This document shows, one piece after another, positions 23,101 through 35,800 of a stretch of 46,875 nucleotides of DNA. The DNA is from Silene noctiflora (lineage: Eukaryota > Streptophyta > Magnoliopsida > Caryophyllales > Caryophyllaceae). Under the pieces are notes generated by a model. It had not been told where the DNA came from. It did no database searches and worked only from the letters and a program-made list of their open reading frames with translations. The stretch spans positions 61,410-108,284 of the forward strand of contig VHZZ01000041.1 in NCBI GenBank assembly GCA_009801015.1, in the 5' to 3' direction. Position 1 is the stretch's first letter. The number at the start of each line of letters is the position of its first letter. A program made the position numbers and the translations under genes.

Positions 23101-23995
23101 GCACAAGTTTTTGACATCCCACAATCCCACCAATAAAAAAGAGATCTATTATGACTTACATTTATACCATTGTGGAAACCTCAAAAATGAAGATCTATAA
23201 TAGGGCTTGAAGCCAAATAAATAACACGCTATCTAATAATAAAACAGGGAAGACAAGTTGGTACCTGGGGAAGGATTCATATTTGTTAGATTCACTGTGT
23301 GACAGCACAGGCACCTAACACTAGTAGCCCCACGTGTATACATTAGTAAAGTATGACAGCGCCCACATATGATCTGGTCCATTTCCACTCCTGTGATTAT
23401 GAAATCATTGAAAAAGTTGTTCAGGATGAAACCATAAACCAAAAGGACCATAAAATTGACGTCACCTCTGCCATGTCATACTAAGCACATAATGCACTAC
23501 TATGTTAATCACACTCTCACAAGTGTCAGATACTGTGTTATGGAGTATCAGACATAACAACTTACCACAGTGCCACAACGACTCCCACAAATCGAAGGGT
23601 AAGAGCCCTAAGAGGGGGTCGTATATACACAAACATGACTATTATGTGAAACAAATCACATTTTTAGCTCAAAATGAAATGTCGTGCCATGTCGGATCCT
23701 AATAGTTGACACGTGAAGTACATGGCATCTAGAAATGCAGATATATCATGCCCTGCTTTGACCTTTCAAATAACTTTTTTTGGTAAAAAGCAGCAGATAT
23801 ATCATGCCACATTAAGATCACGACAGGTCGACAGCAATGAGCAATGCAAAATAAGAAAATTAAAACACAGAAAAAACATATACCAGAAGGTTGGACAGGA
23901 GTAATGGTATTACAGACGGCACAACGAACATTTGGGGCTCCTCTCGGATACAAAAGGATTGTTCTGCAACCATTGCAAACCACCTGGCTCTGCAT
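20135..23995 (-). CDS. LSD1: LSD1-type zinc finger protein (LESION SIMULATING DISEASE 1)
   Basis: Six coding exons (23884-23995, 23265-23390, 22093-22205, 20992-21060, 20263-20334, 20135-20176), all GT-AG, total 534 nt and 177 residues. Each of the first three exons carries one complete zf-LSD1 finger of the form CxxCRxxLxYPRGAxxVRCxxC: residues 7-28, 46-67 and 89-110. The Cys pairs are all present; finger 2 has YTRGA and finger 3 YPFGA, as in Arabidopsis LSD1. The C-terminal exons give [20 protein letters not shown] followed by [10 protein letters not shown], which is the diagnostic LSD1 tail. LSD1 is a negative regulator of runaway, superoxide-dependent cell death and binds bZIP10 and metacaspase AtMC1 in Arabidopsis; that role here is by homology. 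LOL1 and LOL2 have the same fingers but lack this tail, so LSD1 is the better call. The ATG at 23995 gives the conserved MQxQxVC start. Long introns (620, 1059, 1032, 657 and 86 bp) contain no other gene. Confidence 0.96.
23745..23815 (+). repeat. Direct repeat in LSD1 intron 1
   Basis: CAGATATATCATGCC occurs at about 23738 and again at about 23794, some 56 bp apart. Probably the footprint of a local duplication. Confidence 0.6.
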
Positions 23996-24459
23996 TTTTT
24001 TTAGCTACTGCAGCGTTTCAAGATCACAGCAAGTGAGAAACTTTGTTTAAACCCCAAATTAAATCTTATAACAGCATTTCACAGCCCTCATTGCTCAATT
24101 CAAACACAATTAATAACCTCTAAATCATCCTAAACAACAAAAACCAATCTTTTTATCAAAATACATATACACTGAATCGTACAAAAGCAATATATATCTC
24201 TAATTGCTAAATTAAAGCATAATTAACTACTTATGAATCTTCCTAATCAACCAAAACCTATCTTATATTAAAATATAACATTATCCTCAGAAATAGTACG
24301 CGAATCCAATTTCATTCATCGGTTTTCCGATTAAATTCAATTTTTAATCAATTACTCGCCATAAGACTAAATCATACACCAATAATCATGTAAAATAATA
24401 TCATAAAAATCAATATTTACCTCCCACAGCAGCTGAGTAACATTGTTAAACCCTAAATT

Positions 24460-24503
24460 ACATCTTAAAAACAATAATTAGCATATCTAATTGCTCAATT
24501 CAA
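24460..24503 (+). repeat. 44-bp repeat abutting the left edge of the assembly gap
   Basis: The 44 bases before the Ns (ACATCTTAAAAAC to CTCAATTCAA) are identical to the 44 bases just after them (24657-24700). Confidence 0.95.
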
Positions 24504-24656
24504 NNNNNNNNNNNNNNNNNNNNNNNNNNNNNNNNNNNNNNNNNNNNNNNNNNNNNNNNNNNNNNNNNNNNNNNNNNNNNNNNNNNNNNNNNNNNNNNNN
24601 NNNNNNNNNNNNNNNNNNNNNNNNNNNNNNNNNNNNNNNNNNNNNNNNNNNNNNNN
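24504..24656. other. Assembly gap (153 Ns)
   Basis: A run of Ns inside the tandem duplication upstream of LSD1. Identical flanks point to an unresolved or falsely opened repeat rather than missing unique sequence. It does not touch a coding exon. Confidence 0.98.
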
Positions 24657-24903
24657 ACATCTTAAAAACAATAATTAGCATATCTAATTGCTCAATTCAA
24701 GCACAATTAGTTACCTTTAAATCTTCCTAATCAACGAAAACCTATCTTATATTAAAATACAATAAATCATCTATTTCTTCGTCGTTTATCCGATTAAATT
24801 CAATCATTCATCGATTATCGTCGTAAAACATAATCATTTACCAAAAATCATCTAAAATAATATCAAAAACGAAGAATTAATTGAGTAATGAATAAAATTA
24901 CCG

Positions 24904-25140
24904 CGTTATCTAGCTCCTTGACGGATGATCAATAATCTCCACAAATTAATTAAATTGAATTAATTACTTGGAGATCAGATGACCTCCAAGAACGCCGATG
25001 AGATTAAAGAAAAAATTGTCAAAGATTATAAAGATGAAGAAGGATTAGTAATTAATTAGAGAAGTAATTCAACGATGTTGAATCAAAATCAACGGTTAAA
25101 GCAAAAGGGGAATTGCAATTTTTCGGAAAAGGGGGAAAAG
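24904..25140 (-). other. Probable first 5' leader exon and promoter of LSD1
   Basis: On the minus strand the sequence up to 24902 (GGAGATTATTGATCATCCGT then CAAGGAGCTAGATAACGCG) precedes a donor GTAATT. A matching acceptor is GCTGCAG just before the ATG exon (about 24016). The transcription start would lie near 25100-25150. No clear TATA box is seen. Confidence 0.35.
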
Positions 25141-26821
25141 ATAGGGTTCCTGATTTTTGAATATTCGTGATTTTTTTGTCAATTCTCGGTTGGGTAAAAT
25201 TGATCAAAATACTTTTTCCCATTCTACACGTTTCATTAAAATACGCCTCGGTTAAAAAAAAAATAATAATAAATATGAAGAACCAGAGAAAATAAAAGTT
25301 GTTAACTCGCCAACAATCTGATGTATTAGGTTAAGTTGATCATTTTGTATGTGATTGACTAGCCAATACTTTTTCTAACTAATTAATCGGCTAAGCCCTT
25401 ACTTTAATTAACGTTTTGATTTTTTTGGCTGATTAACCGGCTAACCAATGGAATTTTTTAATTATTGAAATATCTTATGAAAGTTCAATTCAATAAAAAT
25501 AGTTTCTTTCATCTGCATTCATGAGAAATATGCGAATTTATCTGATTTACCATATAGGTGTTCATTGAACAAGTGAGTTTTCATTTAAGTGCGACCAAAC
25601 AACCGATCCTTATTAGTTTTTACAATTCATGGATTTCCAAGCACATGATTTTTTAGTGCAATTGAACGATTTCTTAAAAAGAAAAGTCGCTAATCATAAG
25701 ACTCTAATCGACAATTGCCACCTTAACTAGCATTTAGCAACTACTCTCCAAATCACTTTAATAACGTATACATTCGCCGGTCTAGTTAACATAAATATAG
25801 TAATTTGAGCAAGATTCACGTCAGTTTTGTTTTTGTCAATCCACAATACCAAATGCATAGTATTTGTTGGTTAATATTTTAATTGATAGTAGGATTAAAC
25901 ATTTAAATCATTCCCTTTTGCTTCCTCAACTCTATCAAGTTCCCAATTATACTATGACTAGAGATTTGGGACCTTCACTAAAGCCATAGTCCCTTGTTAG
26001 TCACCACGACGAGTCGATAGCAGATTTTGCTATGAAATGAGCAATCCTATTAAGTTCTCGTCACTTTTGAGTCCAAACTTCTCATTGAGCTCCTAGAGTT
26101 GATAGCATTGTAGATGCTGCGGAAGAAGCGGCTTGTGCCCAATCTACCATACTCGACCAACATTTTGATAACAGCTGACATTGTTACTGGCCTTACTGCT
26201 ACCTCATATTTCGTAATTCAATAATAAAAATTGGTAACTTTATGTTTTGTATCGTAGTTCGCAAGTATGGCTTAGTGAGCCAGGATTTTAGTATGTAAAA
26301 CACTATCTTCTTGCTAGTACTATCCTAGTTAGTTTACGAAAACGGAAGTTAGTCCTTCCGTCGTCACTTAACTCGCTTTTGGATTCAATACTCAAATGTG
26401 CAAGAATAACTTGTACACTTGCAAGCTACAGAGTAAAAAATAAAAGCATATCAAATAAAGAAACATAATTCCAAATACATGGATGAAAGGATACAACTTT
26501 GTTTCGGTAGAAAAGTGGAAAGATGAGTAAAGGAGATGAAGGGGAGAACTAGAGAAGAGCCTTTGGAAGTTTCCTTCCATATCTTTTCGACGATAATGTG
26601 GCCAATTTACTAAACAAACAAAGAGAACTATTTCTTTCCCTCTTTCCCCTCTCGTCCCTTCCCCTACGAATCATTTCATCCAAACATACATCTATAAATT
26701 AAAGAAAACTAAGAATATAAATTGAGGTTGCTGTACAACATCGAACAGGGAAACGATATGTCACCGGTGTTTAACTGGCAGCACGAACATCTTTGCCGGT
26801 GTAATCTATAAGGTATAACTT
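25141..26821. other. Spacer between LSD1 promoter and CUL4 3' end
   Basis: AT-rich DNA without a gene. 26700-26821 is probably the CUL4 3' UTR. 25370-25450 has two near copies of CTAATTAATCGGCTAA and GCTGATTAACCGGCTAA, a small imperfect repeat. Confidence 0.5.
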
Positions 26822-29800
26822 CTAGGCCAGGTAATTGTATATTTGAGGGTTGTTCTTGTCTCTCTCCAAGTATTCTCGGTCTATTAGGCTCTCAATTCTC
26901 TTCTTCAAATCAGCAGGTTTTACTGGAAACTTGAGCTGTTCCATCAAACAGAACAAGCAATTCAATTTTAAAGACGTTGACCGTACATCTATCCAACAAA
27001 ATGTCCATGAAACAAGTATCCCTTTTAGTTGACAAGAATGAACCTTTACCTGTTGAAAGAGTTCTGTTATCAGAAGGGTGTGACTGAGCACCTTCCTTGT
27101 CTTCATAATACGAACAATAGCTGCATCAACCTACAGTTTCAAGAGATGGTTAAGGTTCCATAGGCGGGTTCCATACAAGGGAAGCTTATGGAAGAAAAGG
27201 GGGAATGAATAGGATACCTGATATTGACGGTCTTGGAATACCCTTTCTGTGGTACTTGTGTTTTCCTCCACCGTCTCCTTCATTTGGATTGCATTCACCT
27301 GCAAATTCAACCAACACAAAGCTTGTGAAAATATGAATTCGGGACTAAATACCAGATAAGACACAACCAAGGCCAAAAGGTGATGTTCCAATTGCTGGAA
27401 TAGTATTTTTACATAAACAATTGCCTTTTAAGACTCACATGTGGGAGTACTATACAAGAGATTTACAAAGTTAAATGAAAAGGGGAAAAAATCACTATTT
27501 TACCTAGAAAAGCTGAAGATGACCAAAAAAAAGGCCCACAAAGCAGCCCTACTTCGACTACTTTGTGTTTTACCGGCAGTCAAGCTAGTGTATTAAGTAT
27601 AACACTATCTTAATAGGGTTCCACAATTATTATTTGTGAAGGTCTCTCACAAGCAAAACCCAAATGGTCACTTGTTTGTAGCATACAAGACGGTCATATT
27701 GAGTCCACAAAGAGGAAAACAAGACGGTCATTATTGATTTACTGGTTAAAGGAAATGTACAACTATAAGAGGCATCAAACATCAAATATATAGATCCTGT
27801 ACTGAAGCCAAGACAATTCAAAATTAAATTAGCTTCAAGTTTTCAATACTTTCCCGATAAATAAAGAACAAACATTAAAATATTAATTTGAGCGAGAAAG
27901 GAAGGGAATTCAAGACAGTTCTTTACAAACATAGATAGCATCCACTTACAGAAGACACCAAATCTCAGTACATGTGTATACACATCTAGAAGGAAACAAA
28001 AAATACCTTTATACGATAGAGAGGTGCAGTAAATCCTTCATGGAACACAAAGGAGTCGTGATCCTCCACATCTCTTCCTTTAGGTTCCTACTCACAAATT
28101 CACTTCCAAGTGTTAGAAGATTGCAGTCATAGTTACCGGACAAAAAGAGTCTCGAAGATGACAGCGATAGTTGACTAATACCTTCAGAAGTACACGAACT
28201 TTCCCACATGCAAGGGACTGGAGAGTCCTTCGGAGCTCTTTATCCTCAATACCAGTGGCATCCTTGATGTCTTGGAAGCTTAGTGTTTCAGCATCATTAA
28301 ATAGCATCAATACCACAGCCTGGGGTACACAATCATAAAAATGAACATCACGATGCATAAATAACTGTTTTCAGTTTTAGATTAAATACAGATAAGAAAG
28401 AATGGAAGGTGCTTCAGAAATGTATCTTAATTGTATTTTGGTGTAATTGGGTTGAACAAAATTCACATTTATTTTAAATGTAGCCAACTGTTGGGATTAT
28501 ATGGTGAAGGGTTGTACTTTAGCTTCGATTGGGGCTAAGAGGTATGTAGTTTAGAGGAATCCAATAACTTTCCTATAATGCTGTGTTTGGGAAGACGGAA
28601 GTGGGATTTCATTCTGAAATTTACAATTGGGCCAAATTGAGTGTTTGGGAAAATGAACAAATTTGGATTTGTCCCAAATTCACCCAAATTCTGACCTTCA
28701 TAATTAGGCCTATATGAAATAACGGCTCCCCTTGTCATTTGGAAAATCTTATTGTTAACATTGTGAGTATTCACATACTTCATCTCTCCTCAATGCATCC
28801 CTAGTAATTTAATATTTTATTTTGATAACTCAATATTCATATATCATCGCTTTCTCATATAAGCCTTTCTCTTTCCTCCCCTTAATCATGACGGCCTTTT
28901 TTTCCCTCTTTACAATTTTTGGTACAACTTATTATTTGAATCTCAATTGATTTTAATTGTAGTTGTTATACCTAAATTTTGGGGATGGTCTAGTTACGCT
29001 CAATATGTTGCCACTTGGTCCACAAATTCTTTATTTGAAATTCTTATGTTTTCCAAATAGGGTATTTATATTTTGCAATCACAATAACAATCCCGAATTT
29101 AGATACAAAATATGAAATCAAATGATAGTTCCCAAACACCCCCTAAATGAATTGTGAAGACTCATAATAACTAATAACGTAATTTACTGAAATTATTGTA
29201 CTCTTAAATCTTCACATTCAGTTTAATGCAAGTACCAAAACACTAGGCCCATGCAAAGTAGAAAGCCATAAGAAAAAACCAACCTGAAAGAGTGAAACCG
29301 CAAGCTCCTTTTTACCTTTTGGGAAGTCAACTTTCAGAACACAGTGGCCCAATGAATTTTGCCACATTAACCGTCTGCCATTGTATTTACTAAGGTAGAA
29401 CTCTTTAAATATATCCTGCGCATCATGTACTAATCAGAATACATCTATCACATTGACCAAACATAAGTTATGTTGCTTACTTATGGCTAACCTGGTACAC
29501 ATTTAACTCATGTGGAAGCCGGACATTCATTGGGAGGTATGTTGGCCAATACCTGCAACCAGTCAAAGACAATTCTTACAGCTGAAACACACAAGGATGC
29601 AGGAAAAAACCCTTATATAAGTTCCTCCCTCCCATTTTTTTTCTTCCCATTTCCTTTTTGAGGGTCAAAGTTGACAAACTTTGACCACAAATAACTTAAA
29701 GAATCTCATAAATTTTTTTTTGAAGACAACTCAAAGAATACAAATTGTTACTAAATAAAATTAGGAAAATGATAAATACAACCCATTGGGTTGTATTTAA

Positions 29801-32800
29801 GGAACCAATGCAATAAATGAATATATTAAGAATTTCTTTCCTTATTTAGTTCCTTAAATACAACCCAATGGGTTGTATTTAACATTATCCATAAAATTAA
29901 TACATTTGCATTTATCATCAAATAAGGTTTCACAAAATATTATTTTCAACAAAACAAAGTTATGTATACATGTCGAAATTTTCGGTCACAGTACTGTCTT
30001 GGAAACCGCATAAAAGCAAATGGGAAGAAATAAAAAAATGGGAGGGAGTATATTCCTTTGCTCAAATAAAGACCAGAAATAAACCCTACCCAGTGGTTAA
30101 GACATGAACACTCATCTCAATTCCTGAGGGGAGCTTAGTCCTCGCCTGGGAAGACTGTCTGAAGGATTCATTTATTTCTTTAGATAGTTCAATATCCTGC
30201 AAAGCGGCATAAAGAGAGACAAATAGACAATGTAAGACATAACAACTATGAATGTCCATAGGTCATAGGATGATCATTTAAGAGCAGTTGAATAAGGAGA
30301 GTACAAATAGTTCAGGAAATCAGGAAGGGAAAGGGGACCATGTGTAAATGTGTGATACTACCTGCACTTTTACCATCAAATTCTTTAAATATATGTAGAG
30401 ATACAATGTAAAATTCATCCTTGTTAATTTTATTAGAACAAATGTTTCCATACCATCATCTTTATCAAGTTGTTGCTATTCTACATAGTGAGAAAATATA
30501 GGTTAGTTTTGACAGCATTTGACCAACGAGGTCAAATGTGGACAATAAAAATTGGATACAGGGAGTATCTAATTTGATGAACAATCTTTCAAAGGAAGCC
30601 CTATGTCGCTTGACTTTTTAGGACCAACCTACCCTACAACGACCATTGCTTAAAAAGGAAGGGGGATGATAAGTGACTCTTCAACATAAGAGAACACATG
30701 GATTGTTCTGACAGATGCAGAAATCAATGGGAAAGCACCACATCAAGAGACTAGATAAGAGCCGGAAAGCTCAAGGTTTCAGTATATAGTTGATCGAAGT
30801 ATAGGCTCTTGAACCCAAGGTTCTTTTATACAACAATGTTACCCCAATGCCTCAATGTCTCCTGCAAGATGTGAGGTAACCAACAACATTACCCCAAGGT
30901 GCCCAAGGTTTTTTCTTATGAAAAAAAATTCAGTAGTACCATAAATCACCCCTCAAGAAAAACCAAGGACCATATTACATACAACATGACAAGACCCCAA
31001 ACAGGATAAAAAGACTCATACCGTGCAATATCAAAAGCTGCAGTGGTAAGCGATATATGTGGTATGCACATGGCCCTCAATATCACATATTGAGCAATTA
31101 CTCTAGATCACTTAGTAGGTGATTGTGACAGGAACGCATGAACAAAACACGTTCAATATGCAAGGACACAAAAAGGGGGAAGGGGATATCAGTAGACTGG
31201 CTCTTATGAGAGAAAGGAAGGCACGCGATATTCAGAGGGTAAAATGTGGGGAATAATATATTGATCTCTTCTGGTCAGAGATAAGGAGATGAAAAATGGA
31301 TGGAGATTGTACAATGCCATGTACGGCGGATTATATACATCAGAAGAACCTCATTGGTCAAAAAGATTACAACTACACCACGCTAAATCTATAACATGTT
31401 CAAAACGAACAATATGCAGTAACTCCCTGAGATCACTCTAACACACAGCTAAAAGGAACTCAAAAAATAGTGGTTTCATACAGTGAAGGTACATACCTTG
31501 AACATTCCTTCAAGTTTATTGGTAAATTGACTACCGCATTCGGTTTTCAACTGCACAATGTACAAATCTTCTTGTTTAATAAACAAAATGACTATCAAAA
31601 TGCAACTGAGAGATTGAACTAAATTTTACCTTTGAGATCATAGACTTCTCAGCATCTATTGAAGCACTCTTTCCCAGCAGAAGTCTCTTAGCAAGATCCT
31701 TTTTATAGAAGGCTTCAAACACATCCTTGCCCTAAAATACCACAGAAGTTTGGATGATTGACATGTTAAGACGAGAACTTAATGCAAGACATAAATAAAT
31801 AAATAAATACAAGAAACAGAAAAAAATAAAATAAAATAGAAAACAATCAAAGATTACAGAGTACAAAAAGGAAAACCACATAGAAGGCATATACTTTATA
31901 GAAAAGAAAGCTCTATAGACGTTAGTCAGTAGAAGTCTAAAAACAGCAAGCTACCTGTATAAATCGAAATAAGACCAAGACTTTGTCAAGGGTGCCTTCC
32001 AATTCCTCTTCAGATGTTCCTTTATTGCCAGCACGAAGCTTCTCATCCAGAAACTTTGCAATCAGCTCGGCGGGACGGTTCTAGTCACAAGAGCATAGTC
32101 CATCATTTAGGTGCGTAAGCAAAACCGAGTGTGGAATACAGAACAAAAATAACCTGACGCCAAAGATATTCAGCTCACGATAGAAAAATATCTATCAACA
32201 GTTTAAGTACACAATAGTTCCAGAATCTAGCATATTACTAGTTAATTTGTAGACCATAAACCGTATAAAACAGGCACTAGTTTCAGAATCCAGCATACTA
32301 CTAACAAACTTATAGGAAACAAAACATCTGTTTTTTATTTGCATGATTGTTCTATAAAGCACTTCCCCCTTAACAGTAGGAATGAAAAGGAATATTGTAG
32401 TCTATGTATCGGGTGTCTCAGCTTCTTTTTAGTGTTTGGTCTATATTGGCTTGGAAAGAGGGATACTAGGGACACTGAAAGAAATTGAAATGTTAGTATC
32501 GAACATCCAAGTGTACCTTCTTAGATATCATTTTTCCTACAGCGAACACTGAGTTCGATAATCCATAATATAAAAACAAATTCTAAGAGATAATAATCCT
32601 ACCTACGTGCCCCTTGAAACTAATCACTATCAACTCATATTTCCCGGAACAGTATCATGTTAATGACATTTAATTAATATATTCCTCTACAGACAGAGAA
32701 AATTCCAGTCAACTAGAAAACAAAAATTCAGATGCTCACTTGACGTAGATTAATGAGGTATTCAAATGAATCCTTGATAGTATTACTGAAGGATTCATTC

Positions 32801-35800
32801 GTCGAAAAACTTTCTTCCCATATTTTATCAAGAACTGCCTTGAACTCCAGGAGGCAAGAAACCATATTACTATCTTTTTCTTCATCCATAACAATTGCCT
32901 GACCACTTTTACGGATGTAAGAACTTAAAGCTTGCCTCAATGATTCTAGGGAGTTAACCCTAGCAAACAAATTGTACATCCTGTGGAGGTCTTTGATACG
33001 GCTACCATCCATTAGCATCATAAAGCCCTGCTCCAAAAGAAGAAGTTATTTCAGTAAATTAATTTAAAGTACAGAAAAGATACTGCAAGTCCAAAAGAAC
33101 CCACACCTTATCGAGTACTGCAGAAATATGGCGCTCAAGAAGTTGCTTTTCAGCAGTTGAGATGAGTGGTTTTCGAGTATTTGCATCCAAGCAAAGCAAG
33201 CATCTCTCTTGTTCTTCGTGCAACCTTGTCTGTGACAAAACAACAGTGTTTAAATCTTCCATAGCAAAGCAAAGCTACAAGGTCGAGCCAGAGCCAGGAA
33301 ACCGTACATTGGAGCAAGCCACAAAAGAACCAGGTCTGTTCACAACATGATCATTTTTATAGCAATAATTTTTTGGGCAGGTCCAGGCCTAAAGGGAATA
33401 TCAGATAAATTCACACTGACCCATGCCACTCATGGGCCTGATATAGACCGGTTTACGCAGGTAATATTCAATCAGAAACAAGTCTGCATCAAGGTAGGCT
33501 AGAAAGAATCACAGTCCAATTCAGTGTAGAGGCTGCCAAGTGGCCAACTCTACTACTAGGGATAGTTTTATCATGTACGGAGTACAATCTTAGACGTGGC
33601 AAAATATCTGGAATATAACGTTCAGAGTTTATAAAAGAAAGACATTTTACTAAATGAAAGACGGTAAGAGAATGCATGGATGTGAATTGTAATCATATGG
33701 TACTGCTTCATAAACATACTTCTACATGCTTCAAGTAATCTGGAACATCAGATTGCTGCATGTATTTAACACCTTCAGCGGCATAGAACTCCTCGGTGCA
33801 AGCAAGAAATGGTTTTTCAAAGCTCTCTTGGTATATTCCAAGAGCAGTAAACATCTTCAAAAGATGGTTAAGAAGTGTTCTATCCACAGCCTCCCCTAAT
33901 CTGAAATATCAATGACAAATGGAAGAGACTCGAGTTAAAACCATAAGAGGATGCCCATCAAATAACATAAAATACAAATAATACACAGCATACAAAGCTG
34001 CAAAAAGATAAATTTCCATTTTCTTGATCTGAAACTGGTTAACCAGATTTGCTCAACCCTCCAGCCAACCGGCAATCGATTCCAACATATTCTATTATGG
34101 TGCTTCCCTTACATGTATATACAAAACACTCTATTAAGGGTGTACCACATTCATATGGAATCAGGTACCTATGATCTGAAACTGAAACTATTTACACACA
34201 CCAAAAGAGCATCGACAACATCTATGCCGTACTCACAAAAATGATTTTCCACGTAGAAAAATCACACCTCAATTTGCAAACAGATTACACTGCGCAATTC
34301 TCGAGATGGAGATAGAAGTGCAAATAAGCTCCGATGTGACCAGATAAAGTCAAATAGCAATGGTCCTAAAACTTCATTTATTCTTTGTTAGGAGTTTCAA
34401 GCAAAATGCCAAGATGTGATTCAATTTCTTTATACGCAAAAATAATAGACTCGTAGCATAAGAATCGATAGCTAATATCAGACAATGTAAAACTCTGCAT
34501 CTCAGCACTGATCTCTCTCATAGGATAGTTAGCTAAGTTGCAAGGAAAAACTGGAGATAGTTAGAGCACATCACTCTCCACAACAGACAAACTTGTAGCC
34601 CAACAGGTTTTTACATGTGAATGGCTCAGAAAAATATCCTATATCATAATTGAAAGATATATACTGACATGAACGACCAAGGCCAATAACACTCGTCTTC
34701 TTAAACTGAGAAACTTGAAATTGTCCTGGAGCTTCCTACTTTCTCCTATGGTGAACGCCTGAAATAGTATTATCCATAAAGACCATAATAGGAATTCTAA
34801 CCCTATAAATGCAACTTTTCCAACTGATTATATACCCTGAAAGATATTATTATATAAAAGCACAAGCACAAGAAAGGTCCACAGGTCCATCTAGAAGTAA
34901 ACATGCAATCCCCTCTATAGTGATGCAACGTGTAACAACCCAAGTCAAAAAGAGAAGCATTAGATTACAAAAATCGATGCAACAGTATAACATTACGAAG
35001 TGGCTCAACGCTCCCACCAATAGTACGGTAGGAGGTCGAGTCTATGCTAACATCACCGCTGCGTTGAGAACATAAAAATGTTTCCAAAGAACTCATAAAT
35101 TATAAAAGCAGATTGCATACTTATATGTTTTAGCTATGAATTGCATTGATACTTCACTACAATAACCACAACCACAACATGCGTTGGGTTCGGCTAGGAG
35201 CATAAAATACGTCAAATTAGAAAAATCAATAGACCAATAAAAAGGGAAAAGGTAATGAGAAAAGATAGAAATAGCATGAATCACATGCCGATTTGACAGT
35301 AACAAGAGCGGGTTAGGTCAATACTGCACATAAAAATACTAAATAAGATAGAAACAGCTAATCCATAACAATACAAGCTTGCCAGTTTACCTTTCCTTTT
35401 CAATCATTCTTAGGAGACCAGTGACAGTTTTGTGCTCAACTTCAGGACATAAATAAAGATGCTTGCGATAAAGTTGTAGTCCCATGTCCCACAATGACTT
35501 CACATGTGGGGTCTGTTTCACATATGTTCTATCAAGATACAAAGCAATGCCACGAATCATAAGCATTTGTTCACAAAGATCGTGCCAACATTTCTCAACA
35601 AGTGATAGAAACACAACTAGATCAGGGCTTTGTCCAACCAATGAATGAAGCACGGCAGATATATTTGCTTCAAATTCCTTTTCAATTCGTGTATACAGAC
35701 TTCCCCCCATCTTGTGCAGACAAAGATCGTTAACAGCCTGAAAAATTAACAATTTACGTAACTGTCAATAAATATATACTCACATGCCGACCTCTCATCA

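Larger units (their letters stand above)
24020..24903. repeat. Nested tandem duplication in the LSD1 5' leader/intron
   Basis: Sequence from about 24023 (CACAGCAAGTGAGAAAC) is repeated from about 24425 (CACAGCAGCTGAGTAAC). The downstream block TCTTCCTAATCAAC, AAAACCTATCTTATATTAAA recurs at 24238 and 24723. Within copy 1 a shorter block (ATTGCTMAATT, then TAATCA/CTAAACAAC) is itself repeated at about 24093 and 24203. The probable first leader exon ends at 24902 (AACGCG|GTAATT on minus), and a candidate alternative donor lies at 24420 (GGGAG|GTAAAT), so the duplication may have copied a splice site. Confidence 0.7.

Noticed and set aside
35150..35215. Gene or SINE tail at the GTTGTGGTTGTGG-rich stretch (minus)
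   Set aside because: Simple-sequence-like; no tRNA-derived head or target duplication seen; left as unassigned intron sequence of CUL4.
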